This document shows positions 41,087 through 49,052 of a DNA stretch of 64,000 nt, piece by piece. Source of the DNA: an uncultured Oscillospiraceae bacterium (GTDB lineage Bacteria; Bacillota; Clostridia; Oscillospirales; Oscillospiraceae). The DNA is taken from positions 3,136 to 67,135 of the forward strand of contig CAJULD010000013.1 of assembly GCA_910587505.1 (NCBI GenBank). The letters run 5' to 3'. Both the position numbers and the translations under genes were made by a program. Under the pieces are notes generated by a model, which ran no database searches, had not been told where the DNA came from, and was given only the letters and a program-made list of their open reading frames with translations. Within the stretch, counting starts at the first letter, position 1. Every line of letters starts with the position of its first letter.

Positions 41087-42679
41087 ATGACGTATGTACT
41101 GGCCTATGACATAGGCACCACCGGAGTAAAGACCTGCCTGTTCGGCATCGGGGAGCGCATCATGCTGCTCTCCAGCGCCCAGGAGGGCTACGGCCTGTAT
41201 ATTCTGGAGAACGGCGGCGCGGAGCAGGACCCGGAGGAGTGGTGGCGCGCCATGCGCCTCACCACCGGCAGACTCTTTGCCGAAGCCGGCGTTTCCCCGG
41301 CGGAGGTGGCCGGGGTGTCCTTCTGCTCCCAGATGCAGGGGCTGGTGCTGGTGGACCGGGAGGGAAAGCCGGTGCGCCGCGCCATGAGCTACATGGACCA
41401 GCGGGCCGGAGAGGAACTGAAAAAGGGCCTGGCTTTCGGTCCCCGGATCGCGGGCGCCAACGTGTTCCGGCTGCTGCGGTGCCTTCGGGCCACCGGAGCC
41501 ATGCCAGGCAGCGTGAAGGACCCGGTGTGGAAATACAGGTGGGTCCAGTCCCATGAGCCGGAAAATTTCCGGCGGGTGGACAAATGGCTGGATGTAAAGG
41601 ATTACCTGCTGCTGCGCTGCACCGGGCGTGCGGTGATGACCCGGGATTCCGCCTATGCCACCCTGCTCTATGACACCCGGAAGGGCCGGGAGGGCTGGTG
41701 CGGGGCGCTGTGCCGCATGTTCGGCGTGGACACGGCTCACCTGCCCCCCATCATCCGCTCCACGGATCAGGTGGGCGGCCTGACGGAGCAGGCGGCGGCG
41801 GAGCTGGGTCTGACGCCCGGCACGCCGGTGTTCGGCGGCGGCGGGGACGCCTCCCTCATCGGCGTCGGCGCGGGGGCGACCGCCGTAGGCAGCACCCACA
41901 TTTACTGCGGCACCTCCGGCTGGGTCATCACCGTGACGGACCGGCAGCTGGTGGACGTAACCGCCATGATCGCCGCCGTCGTGGGCGCCCAGGCGGGGCG
42001 GTACAGTTACTTCGCGGAAATGGAAACCGCCGGGAAGTGCCTGGAATGGGTCAAGGATCACCTGGCGCTGGACGAGATCGGCGTATACCTGGAAAAGCGC
42101 CACGTGGCCGAAAGTCAGGAGGCGGTGTATGCCAGCCTGTACGACTACCTCACCGAAACGGTGAAGGCGGTCCCCGCCGGGTCCGGCGGCGTAATCTTCA
42201 CCCCCTGGCTCCACGGCAACCGCTGTCCCTTTGAAGATCCGGCCTCGGCGGGCATGTTTTTCAATATCCGGCTGAACACCGGCAAATCGGAGCTGATCCG
42301 GGCGGTGCTGGAGGGCGTTTGCTTCCATCTGCGCTGGATGCTGGAGTGTCAGGCGAAGAAGACCGCCACCTCCGATCCCATCCGCTTTGTGGGCGGCGGC
42401 GCGCTCTCCCCGGTGACATGCCAGATTCTTGCCGATATCACCGGCCGGACCATCCAGACGGTGGCCAGTCCTCAGAACGCCGGAAGCGTGGGGGCGGCGG
42501 CGGTGATGGCCGTGGGCCTCGGGCTGACCGGCAGCCTGGATGAAGCGGGAAAGCTCATCCCGGCGGAACAGACGTTTGTGCCCGATCCGGCCAGCCGCGC
42601 CGTCTACGACCGGAATTTTGCCGTGTTCAGGCAGCTGTACGCCGCCAACAGAAAGGGCTTTCGCGCCCTGAACGGATAA
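41087..42679 (+). CDS. FGGY-family carbohydrate kinase (xylulokinase-like)
   Basis: A 530-residue sugar kinase. The N-terminal phosphate-1 motif is LAYDIGTTGVKTCLF, followed by GVSFCSQMQGLVLVD, SYMDQRAGEELKKG and the central GGGGDASLIGVGAGA and STHIYCGTSGWV regions. The C-terminal adenosine motif is RFVGGGALSPVTCQILADITG. It would phosphorylate a pentulose-like sugar, giving the aldolase a phosphorylated substrate. Substrate specificity is unknown, since the sugar-contact residues are not standard enough to name. GGAGG precedes ATG 41087; it is 19 bases after the TetR stop. Confidence 0.9.
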   Translation: MTYVLAYDIGTTGVKTCLFGIGERIMLLSSAQEGYGLYILENGGAEQDPEEWWRAMRLTTGRLFAEAGVSPAEVAGVSFCSQMQGLVLVDREGKPVRRAMSYMDQRAGEELKKGLAFGPRIAGANVFRLLRCLRATGAMPGSVKDPVWKYRWVQSHEPENFRRVDKWLDVKDYLLLRCTGRAVMTRDSAYATLLYDTRKGREGWCGALCRMFGVDTAHLPPIIRSTDQVGGLTEQAAAELGLTPGTPVFGGGGDASLIGVGAGATAVGSTHIYCGTSGWVITVTDRQLVDVTAMIAAVVGAQAGRYSYFAEMETAGKCLEWVKDHLALDEIGVYLEKRHVAESQEAVYASLYDYLTETVKAVPAGSGGVIFTPWLHGNRCPFEDPASAGMFFNIRLNTGKSELIRAVLEGVCFHLRWMLECQAKKTATSDPIRFVGGGALSPVTCQILADITGRTIQTVASPQNAGSVGAAAVMAVGLGLTGSLDEAGKLIPAEQTFVPDPASRAVYDRNFAVFRQLYAANRKGFRALNG

Positions 42680-42694
42680 GGGAGGAACCTGGAT

Positions 42695-43117
42695 ATGCCC
42701 AGAAAAGAGCTGATACGTTCCCTGAAATTTTTCCTGTTTTCCACCTCCGCCGGAATCATCGAGCTGGGCGTTTTCTCCCTGCTCAACGAGCTGACGGCGT
42801 GGAGCTACTGGCCCTGTTACCTCATCGCCCTGGTCGTGTCGGTGCTGTGGAACTTCACGCTGAACCGGCGCTTCACCTTCCAGTCCGCCGGAAACGTGCC
42901 GAAGGCCATGGCGCTGGTGTTCGCCTTCTACTGCGTGTTTACGCCGCTGTCCACCTGGCTGGGCCACTATCTGGCGGACGTGCTGTGCTGGAACGAATAT
43001 CTGGTGACGGGAATCAACATGGTGTGCAATTTTGTACTGGAATTTCTCTACCAGCGTTTCGTGGTGTTCCGGGATTCTCTGGACACCAGTCAGGCCGCCG
43101 GAAAGAAGAATAAATGA
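42695..43117 (+). CDS. GtrA-family membrane protein
   Basis: A 140-residue four-span membrane protein of the GtrA family (FLFSTSAGIIELGVFSLLNE, YLIALVVSVLWNFTLNRRFTF with the characteristic N-x-x-x-N-R-x-x-T-F, VFAFYCVFTPLSTWLGHYL, and INMVCNFVLEFLYQRFVVF). Members help flip or present lipid-linked sugars for glycosylation of cell-surface polymers. GGGAGG lies upstream and the gene follows the kinase by 15 bases, so it is in the same transcript, although a link to the catabolic genes is not obvious. Confidence 0.88.
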   Translation: MPRKELIRSLKFFLFSTSAGIIELGVFSLLNELTAWSYWPCYLIALVVSVLWNFTLNRRFTFQSAGNVPKAMALVFAFYCVFTPLSTWLGHYLADVLCWNEYLVTGINMVCNFVLEFLYQRFVVFRDSLDTSQAAGKKNK

Positions 43118-43124
43118 CAGCAAA

Positions 43125-43152
43125 ACCGCCTGTCCCCTTTCGGACAGGCGGT
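43125..43152. terminator. Bidirectional terminator between gtrA-like and UPF0340 genes
   Basis: ACCGCCTGTCC (43125-43135) and GGACAGGCGGT (43142-43152) form a perfect 11-bp stem with a 6-base loop between two converging genes. Confidence 0.7.
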
Positions 43153-43198
43153 AACTCCGTCCCCATTGCCGCCTGTGGCGGCGGGCAGCCGGTCTTTA

Positions 43199-43753
43199 TC
43201 ACTTTTCCTCATAGACTGCCCGGCTGCCGCCGATGAACTTCGGTCTGGTCCGGGCGCAGAGCAGGATGGCCTGCCCGATATGGTCCAGCCCCAGCCGCAC
43301 CGGCACCGCCACGGGGCGCAGGTGCATTCCGATCAGCGTCCCGCCGATGTCCATACCGGCGTGGGCCCGGAGCTGCTCCACCGCCACCGGATGGCGGAAG
43401 CGCTCCCACGCCGTGGCGGCGAAAGACCCGCCGGCCCTGGGCTGGGGGCGGACGTTGACGGGATCATAGCCGTACTTCGCCGCGCAGTCCGCCTCGATGA
43501 CCAGCGCCCGGTTCAGATGCTCGCAGCACTGAGCGGCCAGATAGATCCCCCGCTCCTCCACCAGCGGGCAGATCCCGTCAAAGACGGCCTGCGCCGCCTC
43601 CAGACTGGACGCCTTGCCGATCCGGCCTCCCACGATCTCCGAGGAGGAGCAGCCCACCACAAAAATATCTCCGGGCCGCAGGTTCGCTGCCGCCAGCAGC
43701 TCCGTTGCCGCCGTGGATGCCTGTACCGAAATTTCCTCCAAAGTGAAATTCAT
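43199..43753 (-). CDS. UPF0340/TIGR01440 (YwlG-like) protein
   Basis: A 184-residue protein of the UPF0340 family (DUF436). Recognisable stretches: GDIFVVGCSSSEIVGGRIGKASSLEAA, GIYLAAQCCEHLNRALVIE, NVRPQPRAGGSFAATAW, then GMDIGGTLIGMHLRPVAVPVR. The biochemical role of this family is unknown; in Bacillus ywlG lies near ywlC and glyA. Length is normal. The ATG at 43753 follows GGGGAGG at a slightly long spacing; an upstream in-frame start at 43795 lacks a site. Monocistronic. Confidence 0.88.
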   Translation of the reverse strand: MNFTLEEISVQASTAATELLAAANLRPGDIFVVGCSSSEIVGGRIGKASSLEAAQAVFDGICPLVEERGIYLAAQCCEHLNRALVIEADCAAKYGYDPVNVRPQPRAGGSFAATAWERFRHPVAVEQLRAHAGMDIGGTLIGMHLRPVAVPVRLGLDHIGQAILLCARTRPKFIGGSRAVYEEK

Positions 43754-43846
43754 AAAACGATAACCTCCCCATACAAGACAAAATTCTGTGGTCAAAAGTT
43801 CCTTTTGATCTTTTTCTTTTTTATAAAAGAATGCGTGCCAGTCCGC

Positions 43847-45229
43847 CTACTCCTCATCGGGCCGCTTCATGTCCCGCCAGACGGTACACATCATGGTAAT
43901 GAAGCAGGCCCCGCCGCCAACGACGTCGCTGACCGGCTCGGAGGCGAACACCCCGTAGGCCCCCAGTCCCCACAGCCGGGGCAGAAACAGCATCAGCGGC
44001 ACTACCAGAATCACCTTCCGGAACAGGGAGAAAAACACCGCGTTCCTCGCCCGGCCCAGCGCCACGAAGGTATTCTGCCCGATCATCTGAAAACTCATCA
44101 TCACATAGGCCGCGTAGTAGACCCGCATGGTGGGCACCCCCACCGCCAGCAGCCCCGGATCGTCGTTGAACAGCAGGATAAACACCCGCGGAAAAGCCAG
44201 CAGCAGCGCCCACACCAGTATATTGTACCCCAGACAGCTTACCGTCAGAAACCGGATGCTCTCCCGGACCCGGCTGTACTTCCCCGCGCCGTAGTTGTAG
44301 CCCATGACCGGCTGCGCCCCCTGGGTCAGGCCCCGGATGGGCTGGAAGACGATCTCCCGGACGGAGACGATGGCGGTCATGGCCGCCACATACAGGTCCC
44401 CGCTGCCGGAGACCGCCCCATAGGCCTGAAGCTGGGCGTTGCCCAGAGCCTGCACCAGACTGTTGGTGACGGAGAAGGTGAATCCCGTCAGCCCCAGACC
44501 GCAAATCCGTTTCAGAACAGGAAGCTCCAGCCCCATGCTCCCCCGCTCCAGCCGCAGCACCGCCCGCTTCCCCGTCAGGAATGCCAGCACCCACACGGCG
44601 GAGCAGGTCTGGGCAATCACCGTGGCCAGGGCCGCGCCCTGCACCCCCATGCCCAGGCCGAAAATCAGCACCGGGTCCAGAATCAGGTTGACGACCGCGC
44701 CCAACAGGGTGGTCATCATGCCCACCCTGCCGAATCCCTGCGCGTTGATAAAGGGATTCATCCCCAGTCCGATCATCACCGGAACGACCCCTGTCAGATA
44801 GATTTGCAGGTAATTCCGGGCGTGGACCACGGTCTCGCCGCTGCCGCCCACCAGGTACAGGAAGGGCGTCGCAAACAGATAAAAACCGGCGGTCAGAACC
44901 GCGCCCAGCAGGAGCAGCAGCGTGAAGCTGACGCCCATAATCCGGGCAGCCTGCCTGTCGTCCCCCCGGCCCCGGGCAATGGAAAACAGGGGCGCGCCGC
45001 CGGTACCGCAGAGGTTGGCGAAAGCGGTGATGATATACGTGCACGGCATCACCAGACCGATGCCGGTAAAGGCGTCCCGCCCGATGGCGTCGATGTGGCC
45101 GATAAAGGCCCGGTCCACCACGTTGTACAGCACTACCGTCAGCTGGGCCACCGTCAGAGGGATGGCCAGGGACAAAATGTTTCGGGCAATGCCGCCCTGG
45201 GAAAAATCATTTCTGCGCTGCGAGGCCAT
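43847..45229 (-). CDS. MATE-family efflux transporter
   Basis: A 460-residue integral membrane protein with about 12 spans. The N-terminal NILSLAIPLTVAQLTVVLYNVVDRAFIG and the matching second-half segment around GLGLTGFTFSVTNSLVQALG reflect the two six-span bundles of MATE proteins. It should export cationic compounds using Na+ or H+. Substrate cannot be predicted and no regulator is adjacent. ATG 45229 has CTGGAG 8 bases upstream. A family-B end lies in the gap to cysS. Confidence 0.92.
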   Translation of the reverse strand: MASQRRNDFSQGGIARNILSLAIPLTVAQLTVVLYNVVDRAFIGHIDAIGRDAFTGIGLVMPCTYIITAFANLCGTGGAPLFSIARGRGDDRQAARIMGVSFTLLLLLGAVLTAGFYLFATPFLYLVGGSGETVVHARNYLQIYLTGVVPVMIGLGMNPFINAQGFGRVGMMTTLLGAVVNLILDPVLIFGLGMGVQGAALATVIAQTCSAVWVLAFLTGKRAVLRLERGSMGLELPVLKRICGLGLTGFTFSVTNSLVQALGNAQLQAYGAVSGSGDLYVAAMTAIVSVREIVFQPIRGLTQGAQPVMGYNYGAGKYSRVRESIRFLTVSCLGYNILVWALLLAFPRVFILLFNDDPGLLAVGVPTMRVYYAAYVMMSFQMIGQNTFVALGRARNAVFFSLFRKVILVVPLMLFLPRLWGLGAYGVFASEPVSDVVGGGACFITMMCTVWRDMKRPDEE

Positions 45230-45333
45230 AACGTTTCTCCAGTTTCTGTTTTTTTCTATTGTAGGCCGTTTGCATGGAAATTGCAAGAGGATGTTCCAGA
45301 CAGACGGCATCGTCAGCACATCTGTAAATCAGT

Positions 45334-45377
45334 AAGAATCTGTATTCATAACCGTGGGATGCCGGATGGGCGGAAAC
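45334..45377. repeat. Truncated family-B element
   Basis: AAGAATCTGTATTCATAACC, then GTGGGATGCCGGATGGGCGG, is the left end of family B, almost identical to the start of the copy at 54801. After it a hairpin with ACGGGCG/CGCCCGT arms (45399-45421) may terminate cysS. Confidence 0.55.
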
Positions 45378-45449
45378 AGCGGCACGGAAAACGGGCGATG
45401 CCGGAAAGGCACCGCCCGTTTCTGCAATTCAGAGAAGCATCCCGCCCGT

Positions 45450-46901
45450 CTATACCCGCTTCCAGCTGGCTCCATCTCTGGTGTCGGTGACCTCAATGCC
45501 CCGGGCCTTCAGCTCATCCCGGATGCGGTCGGCTTCCGCGAAGTCCTTCGCCTTCTTGGCCTCGGCCCGCCGGAGAACCAGCGCGTCGATGTCCGGGTCG
45601 CCCTCGCCGGTGATCGCAATGCCGCCGGAAGCCGCCGCGGAGGACTGCGCTTTGGCGTCTGCCTCCCGCTTGGCGGCAGCTTTCTCCAGAAGGCTCAGGC
45701 CCAATACCCGGTCGAAGTCCTCCAGCAGGGCCAGCCTGGTCTCATCGTTGGCGCTCACCTTCAAAGCGTCGTACAGAGCGGTGACGCCCAGAGAGGTGTT
45801 CAGGTCGTTGCCCAGAGCCTTGCGGAACTTCTCCTTCTGGGCGGCAAAGACCTCCTGGTCCACTTCTCCGTCTCCCGGCCTGAGAGCGGCGACGCGGGCG
45901 ATAAGCTTCAGGTAGGCCCCCTGGGCGTTGTCCAGGTTCTCCCAGGAGAAGACCAGGGACTTGCGGTAGTGGCTCTGGAGGCAGAAGAGGCGGTAGGCCA
46001 GGGGATCGTAGCCCCTCTCCTCCACGAGGGAAAGGATCAGCTTCTCTCCCTTGCTCTTGCTCATCTTTCCGGTGCTGGAGACCAGATGCAGTCCATGCAC
46101 CCACCAGTTGCACCACTTGTGCCCCAGATACGCCTCGCTCTGGGCGATCTCGTTGGTGTGATGGGGGAAGGCGTTGTCGATGCCGCCGCAGTGGATGTCC
46201 AGGTCCTCCCCCAGGTGCTTCATGGAGATGGCGGAGCACTCGATGTGCCAGCCGGGATAGCCCACGCCCCAGGGGGAGTCCCATTTGAGGGCCTGGTCCT
46301 CGAACTTGGACTGGGTGAACCAGAGGACGAAGTCGCTCTTATTGCGCTTGTTCCCGTCCTCCTCCACGCCCTCCCGGACGCCCACGGCCAGGTCCTCGGC
46401 GTCGTGGTCGTTGAAGACGTAATATCGCTCCAGCCTGCTGGTGTCAAAGTAGATGTTGCCCCCGGCGGGATAGGCGTAGCCGGTGTCCAGCAGCCTGGTG
46501 ATCAGCCGGATATACTCATTGATGCAGTTGGTGGCGGGCTCCACCACGTCGGGGCGCTTGATGTTCAGCCTGGCGCAGTCGGAGAAAAAGGCGTCGGTGT
46601 AGTAACGGGCGATGTCCATGATGGTCCTGTTTTCCCGCCTGGCGCCCCTGAGCATCTTGTCCTCGCCGGTGTCGGCGTCGGAGGAGAGGTGGCCCACATC
46701 GGTGATGTTCATGACGCGTTTGACGTTGTAGCCCTCATAGCGCAGGAATTTTTCCAGCACGTCCTCGGTGATATAGGTGCGCAGGTTGCCGATATGGGCA
46801 AAGTCGTAGACCGTGGGACCGCAGGTGTACATCTTCACGATGTCGGGATGGTTGGGGACGAACTCTTCCTTGCGGTGCGTAGCGGAATTGTACAGATACA
46901 T
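45450..46901 (-). CDS. cysS: Cysteinyl-tRNA synthetase
   Basis: A 483-residue class I synthetase charging tRNA-Cys. The first zinc ligand and HIGH-type motif are in YTCGPTVYDFAHIGNLRTY. Further motifs are PGWHIECSAI (zinc Cys), DIHCGGIDNAFPHHTNEIAQSEA (zinc His/Glu), the KMSKSKGE loop and a C-terminal DALR region. ATG 46901 follows AAGGAG at 8 bases; it is 2 bases after cysE, so the two are translated together, a common pairing in Firmicutes linking cysteine synthesis and use. An insertion rich in Ala/Lys (about residues 410-440) precedes the C-terminal domain. Confidence 0.96.
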   Translation of the reverse strand: MYLYNSATHRKEEFVPNHPDIVKMYTCGPTVYDFAHIGNLRTYITEDVLEKFLRYEGYNVKRVMNITDVGHLSSDADTGEDKMLRGARRENRTIMDIARYYTDAFFSDCARLNIKRPDVVEPATNCINEYIRLITRLLDTGYAYPAGGNIYFDTSRLERYYVFNDHDAEDLAVGVREGVEEDGNKRNKSDFVLWFTQSKFEDQALKWDSPWGVGYPGWHIECSAISMKHLGEDLDIHCGGIDNAFPHHTNEIAQSEAYLGHKWCNWWVHGLHLVSSTGKMSKSKGEKLILSLVEERGYDPLAYRLFCLQSHYRKSLVFSWENLDNAQGAYLKLIARVAALRPGDGEVDQEVFAAQKEKFRKALGNDLNTSLGVTALYDALKVSANDETRLALLEDFDRVLGLSLLEKAAAKREADAKAQSSAAASGGIAITGEGDPDIDALVLRRAEAKKAKDFAEADRIRDELKARGIEVTDTRDGASWKRV

Positions 46902-46903
46902 AG

Positions 46904-47554
46904 TCAATTCTCCTTACTGTTTTCAGCTTCCTGCAATATTTTCTCCAGCTCTTCCACCCTTTTTGTCAAAGCCTCGATTTTTTGCAGAGTGGGGTTGACC
47001 ACACTGGTCTGGTCCACCTCGTCGGCGTAGCGGCGGACCCTTTCGCCGTTGATGCGGACGATCTGGGCGGGGACGCCCACGGCGGTGGCGTTGGCGGGCA
47101 CGTCCTGAAGCACTACCGCGCCGGCGGCGATGCGGGCGTTGTCGTGGATGGTGATGGGGCCCAGCACCCGCGCGCCGGAGCCCACCATGACGTTGTTGCC
47201 CAGGGTGGGGTGGCGCTTGCCCACGTCCTTGCCGGTGCCGCCCAGAGTGACGCCCTGATAGAGCAGCACGTCATCGCCGATCTCCGTGGTCTCGCCAATG
47301 ACGATGCCCGCGCCGTGGTCGATGACCAGTCTTCTCCCAATCGTCGCGCCGGGGTGGATCTCGATGCCGGTCCAGAACCGGGCCCACTGGGAAATACATC
47401 GGGCCGGGAAACAGAGCTGATGGCGGTGAAGCCAGTGAGCAATGCGGTAGTAGACGGTGGCGTGAACGCCGGCATACAGAAGGAAAATTTCCAGTTTCCC
47501 TCTGGCGGCGGGGTCACGCTTCTGATAGGCGGTCAGGGTTTCCTGCAATAACAT
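46904..47554 (-). CDS. cysE: Serine O-acetyltransferase
   Basis: A 216-residue CysE making O-acetylserine for cysteine synthesis. After an N-terminal helical part (KLEIFLLYAGVHATVYYRIAHWL) comes a left-handed beta-helix of hexapeptide repeats: IEIHPGATIGRRLVIDHGAGIVIG with the catalytic His, LLYQGVTLGGTGK, KRHPTLGNNVMVGSGARVLG. The C-terminus (TLQKIEALTKRVEELEKILQ) is a coiled coil. ATG 47554 follows AGAGGA; an upstream start at 47623 adds an Arg-rich tail and is less likely. The promoter is 150 bases upstream, leaving a structured leader. Confidence 0.93.
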   Translation of the reverse strand: MLLQETLTAYQKRDPAARGKLEIFLLYAGVHATVYYRIAHWLHRHQLCFPARCISQWARFWTGIEIHPGATIGRRLVIDHGAGIVIGETTEIGDDVLLYQGVTLGGTGKDVGKRHPTLGNNVMVGSGARVLGPITIHDNARIAAGAVVLQDVPANATAVGVPAQIVRINGERVRRYADEVDQTSVVNPTLQKIEALTKRVEELEKILQEAENSKEN

Positions 47555-47703
47555 AGGGAAGTCCTCTATTGATTCGTTTGATCTTCGCCGCCTCCGGCGG
47601 CGAACGGGGGATTTTTCTTCCATCGGCTTCCAGCCCCGGGGTACTTTTCCTCTGGGGGAAAAGTACCTGTCTGTCCCCCGCCCTGACAGGAGCGGCAGCT
47701 CAT
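47555..47703 (-). promoter_or_regulatory. Structured leader of cysE-cysS
   Basis: The ~150-nt leader contains a perfect 11-bp stem GGTACTTTTCC/GGAAAAGTACC (47638-47668) and a GC stem CGCCGCC/GGCGGCG near 47586-47604. The T-box sequence TGGNACCGCG expected for a cysteine T-box is absent. It could be an attenuator of another type, or merely a repeat-derived hairpin. Confidence 0.35.
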
Positions 47704-47709
47704 TTCATT

Positions 47710-47738
47710 ATATTACAGTCCAATCCCCTCCGTGTCAA
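47710..47738 (-). promoter_or_regulatory. Promoter of cysE-cysS
   Basis: TTGACA (47738-47733) and TAATAT (47715-47710) on the minus strand with 17-base spacing. Confidence 0.7.
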
Positions 47739-47802
47739 GGAAAGAAACGTCCCATCTTTCTGTGAAAAAAACGTGAATTTTCGGGAAAACCGCCCCCTGC
47801 CC

Positions 47803-47831
47803 TTGCCTCGCGGCCATTTTTGTGATATTAT
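47803..47831 (+). promoter_or_regulatory. Promoter of the DEAD-box helicase gene
   Basis: TTGCCT (47803-47808) and TATTAT (47826-47831) with 17-base spacing, divergent from the cysE promoter. Confidence 0.6.
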
Positions 47832-47888
47832 AAACGGGTTGTCAGACACGCAGCGACAGAAAACACATAAAGCGCGAGGATAAAATCT

Positions 47889-49052
47889 ATGGAAATCACA
47901 CAGGGCGTCCGCTTCGACAGCCTGGGTCTGTCGGAAGAAATCATGCGGGCGCTGGAGAAAAAGCACTACGAAGTGTCCACCCCCATTCAGGCCGGGTGCA
48001 TCCCCCCCATGCTGAACTGGCAGGATGTCACCGCCAAAGCCCCCACCGGAACCGGAAAGACCTTTGCTTTCGGCATCCCCATTATCGAACACATCGACGC
48101 CGGAGGCGACCAGGTTCAGGCGGTCATCCTGGCCCCCACCCGGGAGCTGGCTTTGCAGATCACCGCCGAAATGCGGGACCTGGCCCAGTTCCGGCCCGGC
48201 GTGCGGATGGTCTGTCTCTACGGCGGACAGCCCATCGGCAAGCAGATCGACGCGCTGAAAAAGCGCCCCCAGATCGTCATCGCCACCCCCGGCCGGCTGG
48301 GGGACCATCTCAAGCGGCGCACCGTGCGCATCGACCAGGTACAGACCGCCATCCTGGACGAGGCCGACCGGATGCTGGACATGGGATTCATTCACGACGT
48401 GACAAGACTGCTGGACCAGATGAAGAACCGGAAGAATCTGGGCCTCTTTTCCGCCACCATCAGCCGGGAGGTCATGGACATCGCCTGGGTCTACCAGCGG
48501 GACGCGGTGGAGATCACCGTCCGGCCCGACGAGGAAAACAAGCCGGACATCCTCCAGTACCGTCTGGAGCTGAACATGGACCAGAAGGTGGATGCGGTGG
48601 AGCAAATCCTGAACCATGAGCAGTACGACCGGGTGATGGTCTTCTGCAATACCAAGGGCAACACCGAGCGGGTCACCAGGCTCCTGCAGATGCGGGGCGT
48701 GGACGCCCAGTGCATCCACGGGGACATTCCCCAGGAGAAGCGGGAGAAGGTCATGGCCCGGTTCCGCCGCGGGGAGCTGCGGGTGTTTGTGGCAACCGAC
48801 GTGGCCGCGCGGGGCATCGACGTGGACGACGTGGACGCGGTGTTCAACTATGACGTGCCCGATGAAAACGAGTATTACGTCCATCGCATCGGCCGCACCG
48901 GCCGGGCCAGACGCCACGGCGTGGCCTACACCTTCGTCACCGACTACCCCGGCATGGTCCGCCTCAACGACATTGCCAAGCACACCCGCAACCAGATCCA
49001 GCCGGTAAAGTTCGGCGGAGACGGGGCGCTGATTCCCGCGGAGACAAAATAA
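47889..49052 (+). CDS. DEAD-box ATP-dependent RNA helicase
   Basis: A 387-residue minimal DEAD-box helicase with just the two RecA-like domains. Motifs: Q motif (YEVSTPIQAGCIPPM), I PTGTGKT, Ia PTRELALQ, Ib TPGRLG, II DEAD (ILDEADRMLDMGF), III SAT, IV VFCNTK, V ATDVAARGIDV, VI YVHRIGRTGRA. There is no C-terminal RNA-binding tail of the CshA/DbpA type, so the specific role (mRNA decay, ribosome assembly or cold response) is open. Its TAA overlaps the next gene's ATG by one base (TAATG). Confidence 0.92.
   Translation: MEITQGVRFDSLGLSEEIMRALEKKHYEVSTPIQAGCIPPMLNWQDVTAKAPTGTGKTFAFGIPIIEHIDAGGDQVQAVILAPTRELALQITAEMRDLAQFRPGVRMVCLYGGQPIGKQIDALKKRPQIVIATPGRLGDHLKRRTVRIDQVQTAILDEADRMLDMGFIHDVTRLLDQMKNRKNLGLFSATISREVMDIAWVYQRDAVEITVRPDEENKPDILQYRLELNMDQKVDAVEQILNHEQYDRVMVFCNTKGNTERVTRLLQMRGVDAQCIHGDIPQEKREKVMARFRRGELRVFVATDVAARGIDVDDVDAVFNYDVPDENEYYVHRIGRTGRARRHGVAYTFVTDYPGMVRLNDIAKHTRNQIQPVKFGGDGALIPAETK

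Noticed and set aside
40958..43123. 721-codon minus-strand frame across the kinase and gtrA-like genes
   Set aside because: Antisense shadow of two recognisable genes; composition is Gly/His/Gln/Arg-rich with no domain.
43166..45490. 774-codon plus-strand frame opposite the UPF0340 and MATE genes
   Set aside because: Antisense shadow; it spans two unrelated minus-strand genes and the gap between them, and reads as repeated His/Gln/Pro.
47555..47703. Cysteine T-box leader upstream of cysE
   Set aside because: The conserved T-box sequence (TGGNACCGCG) is missing on the transcribed strand.
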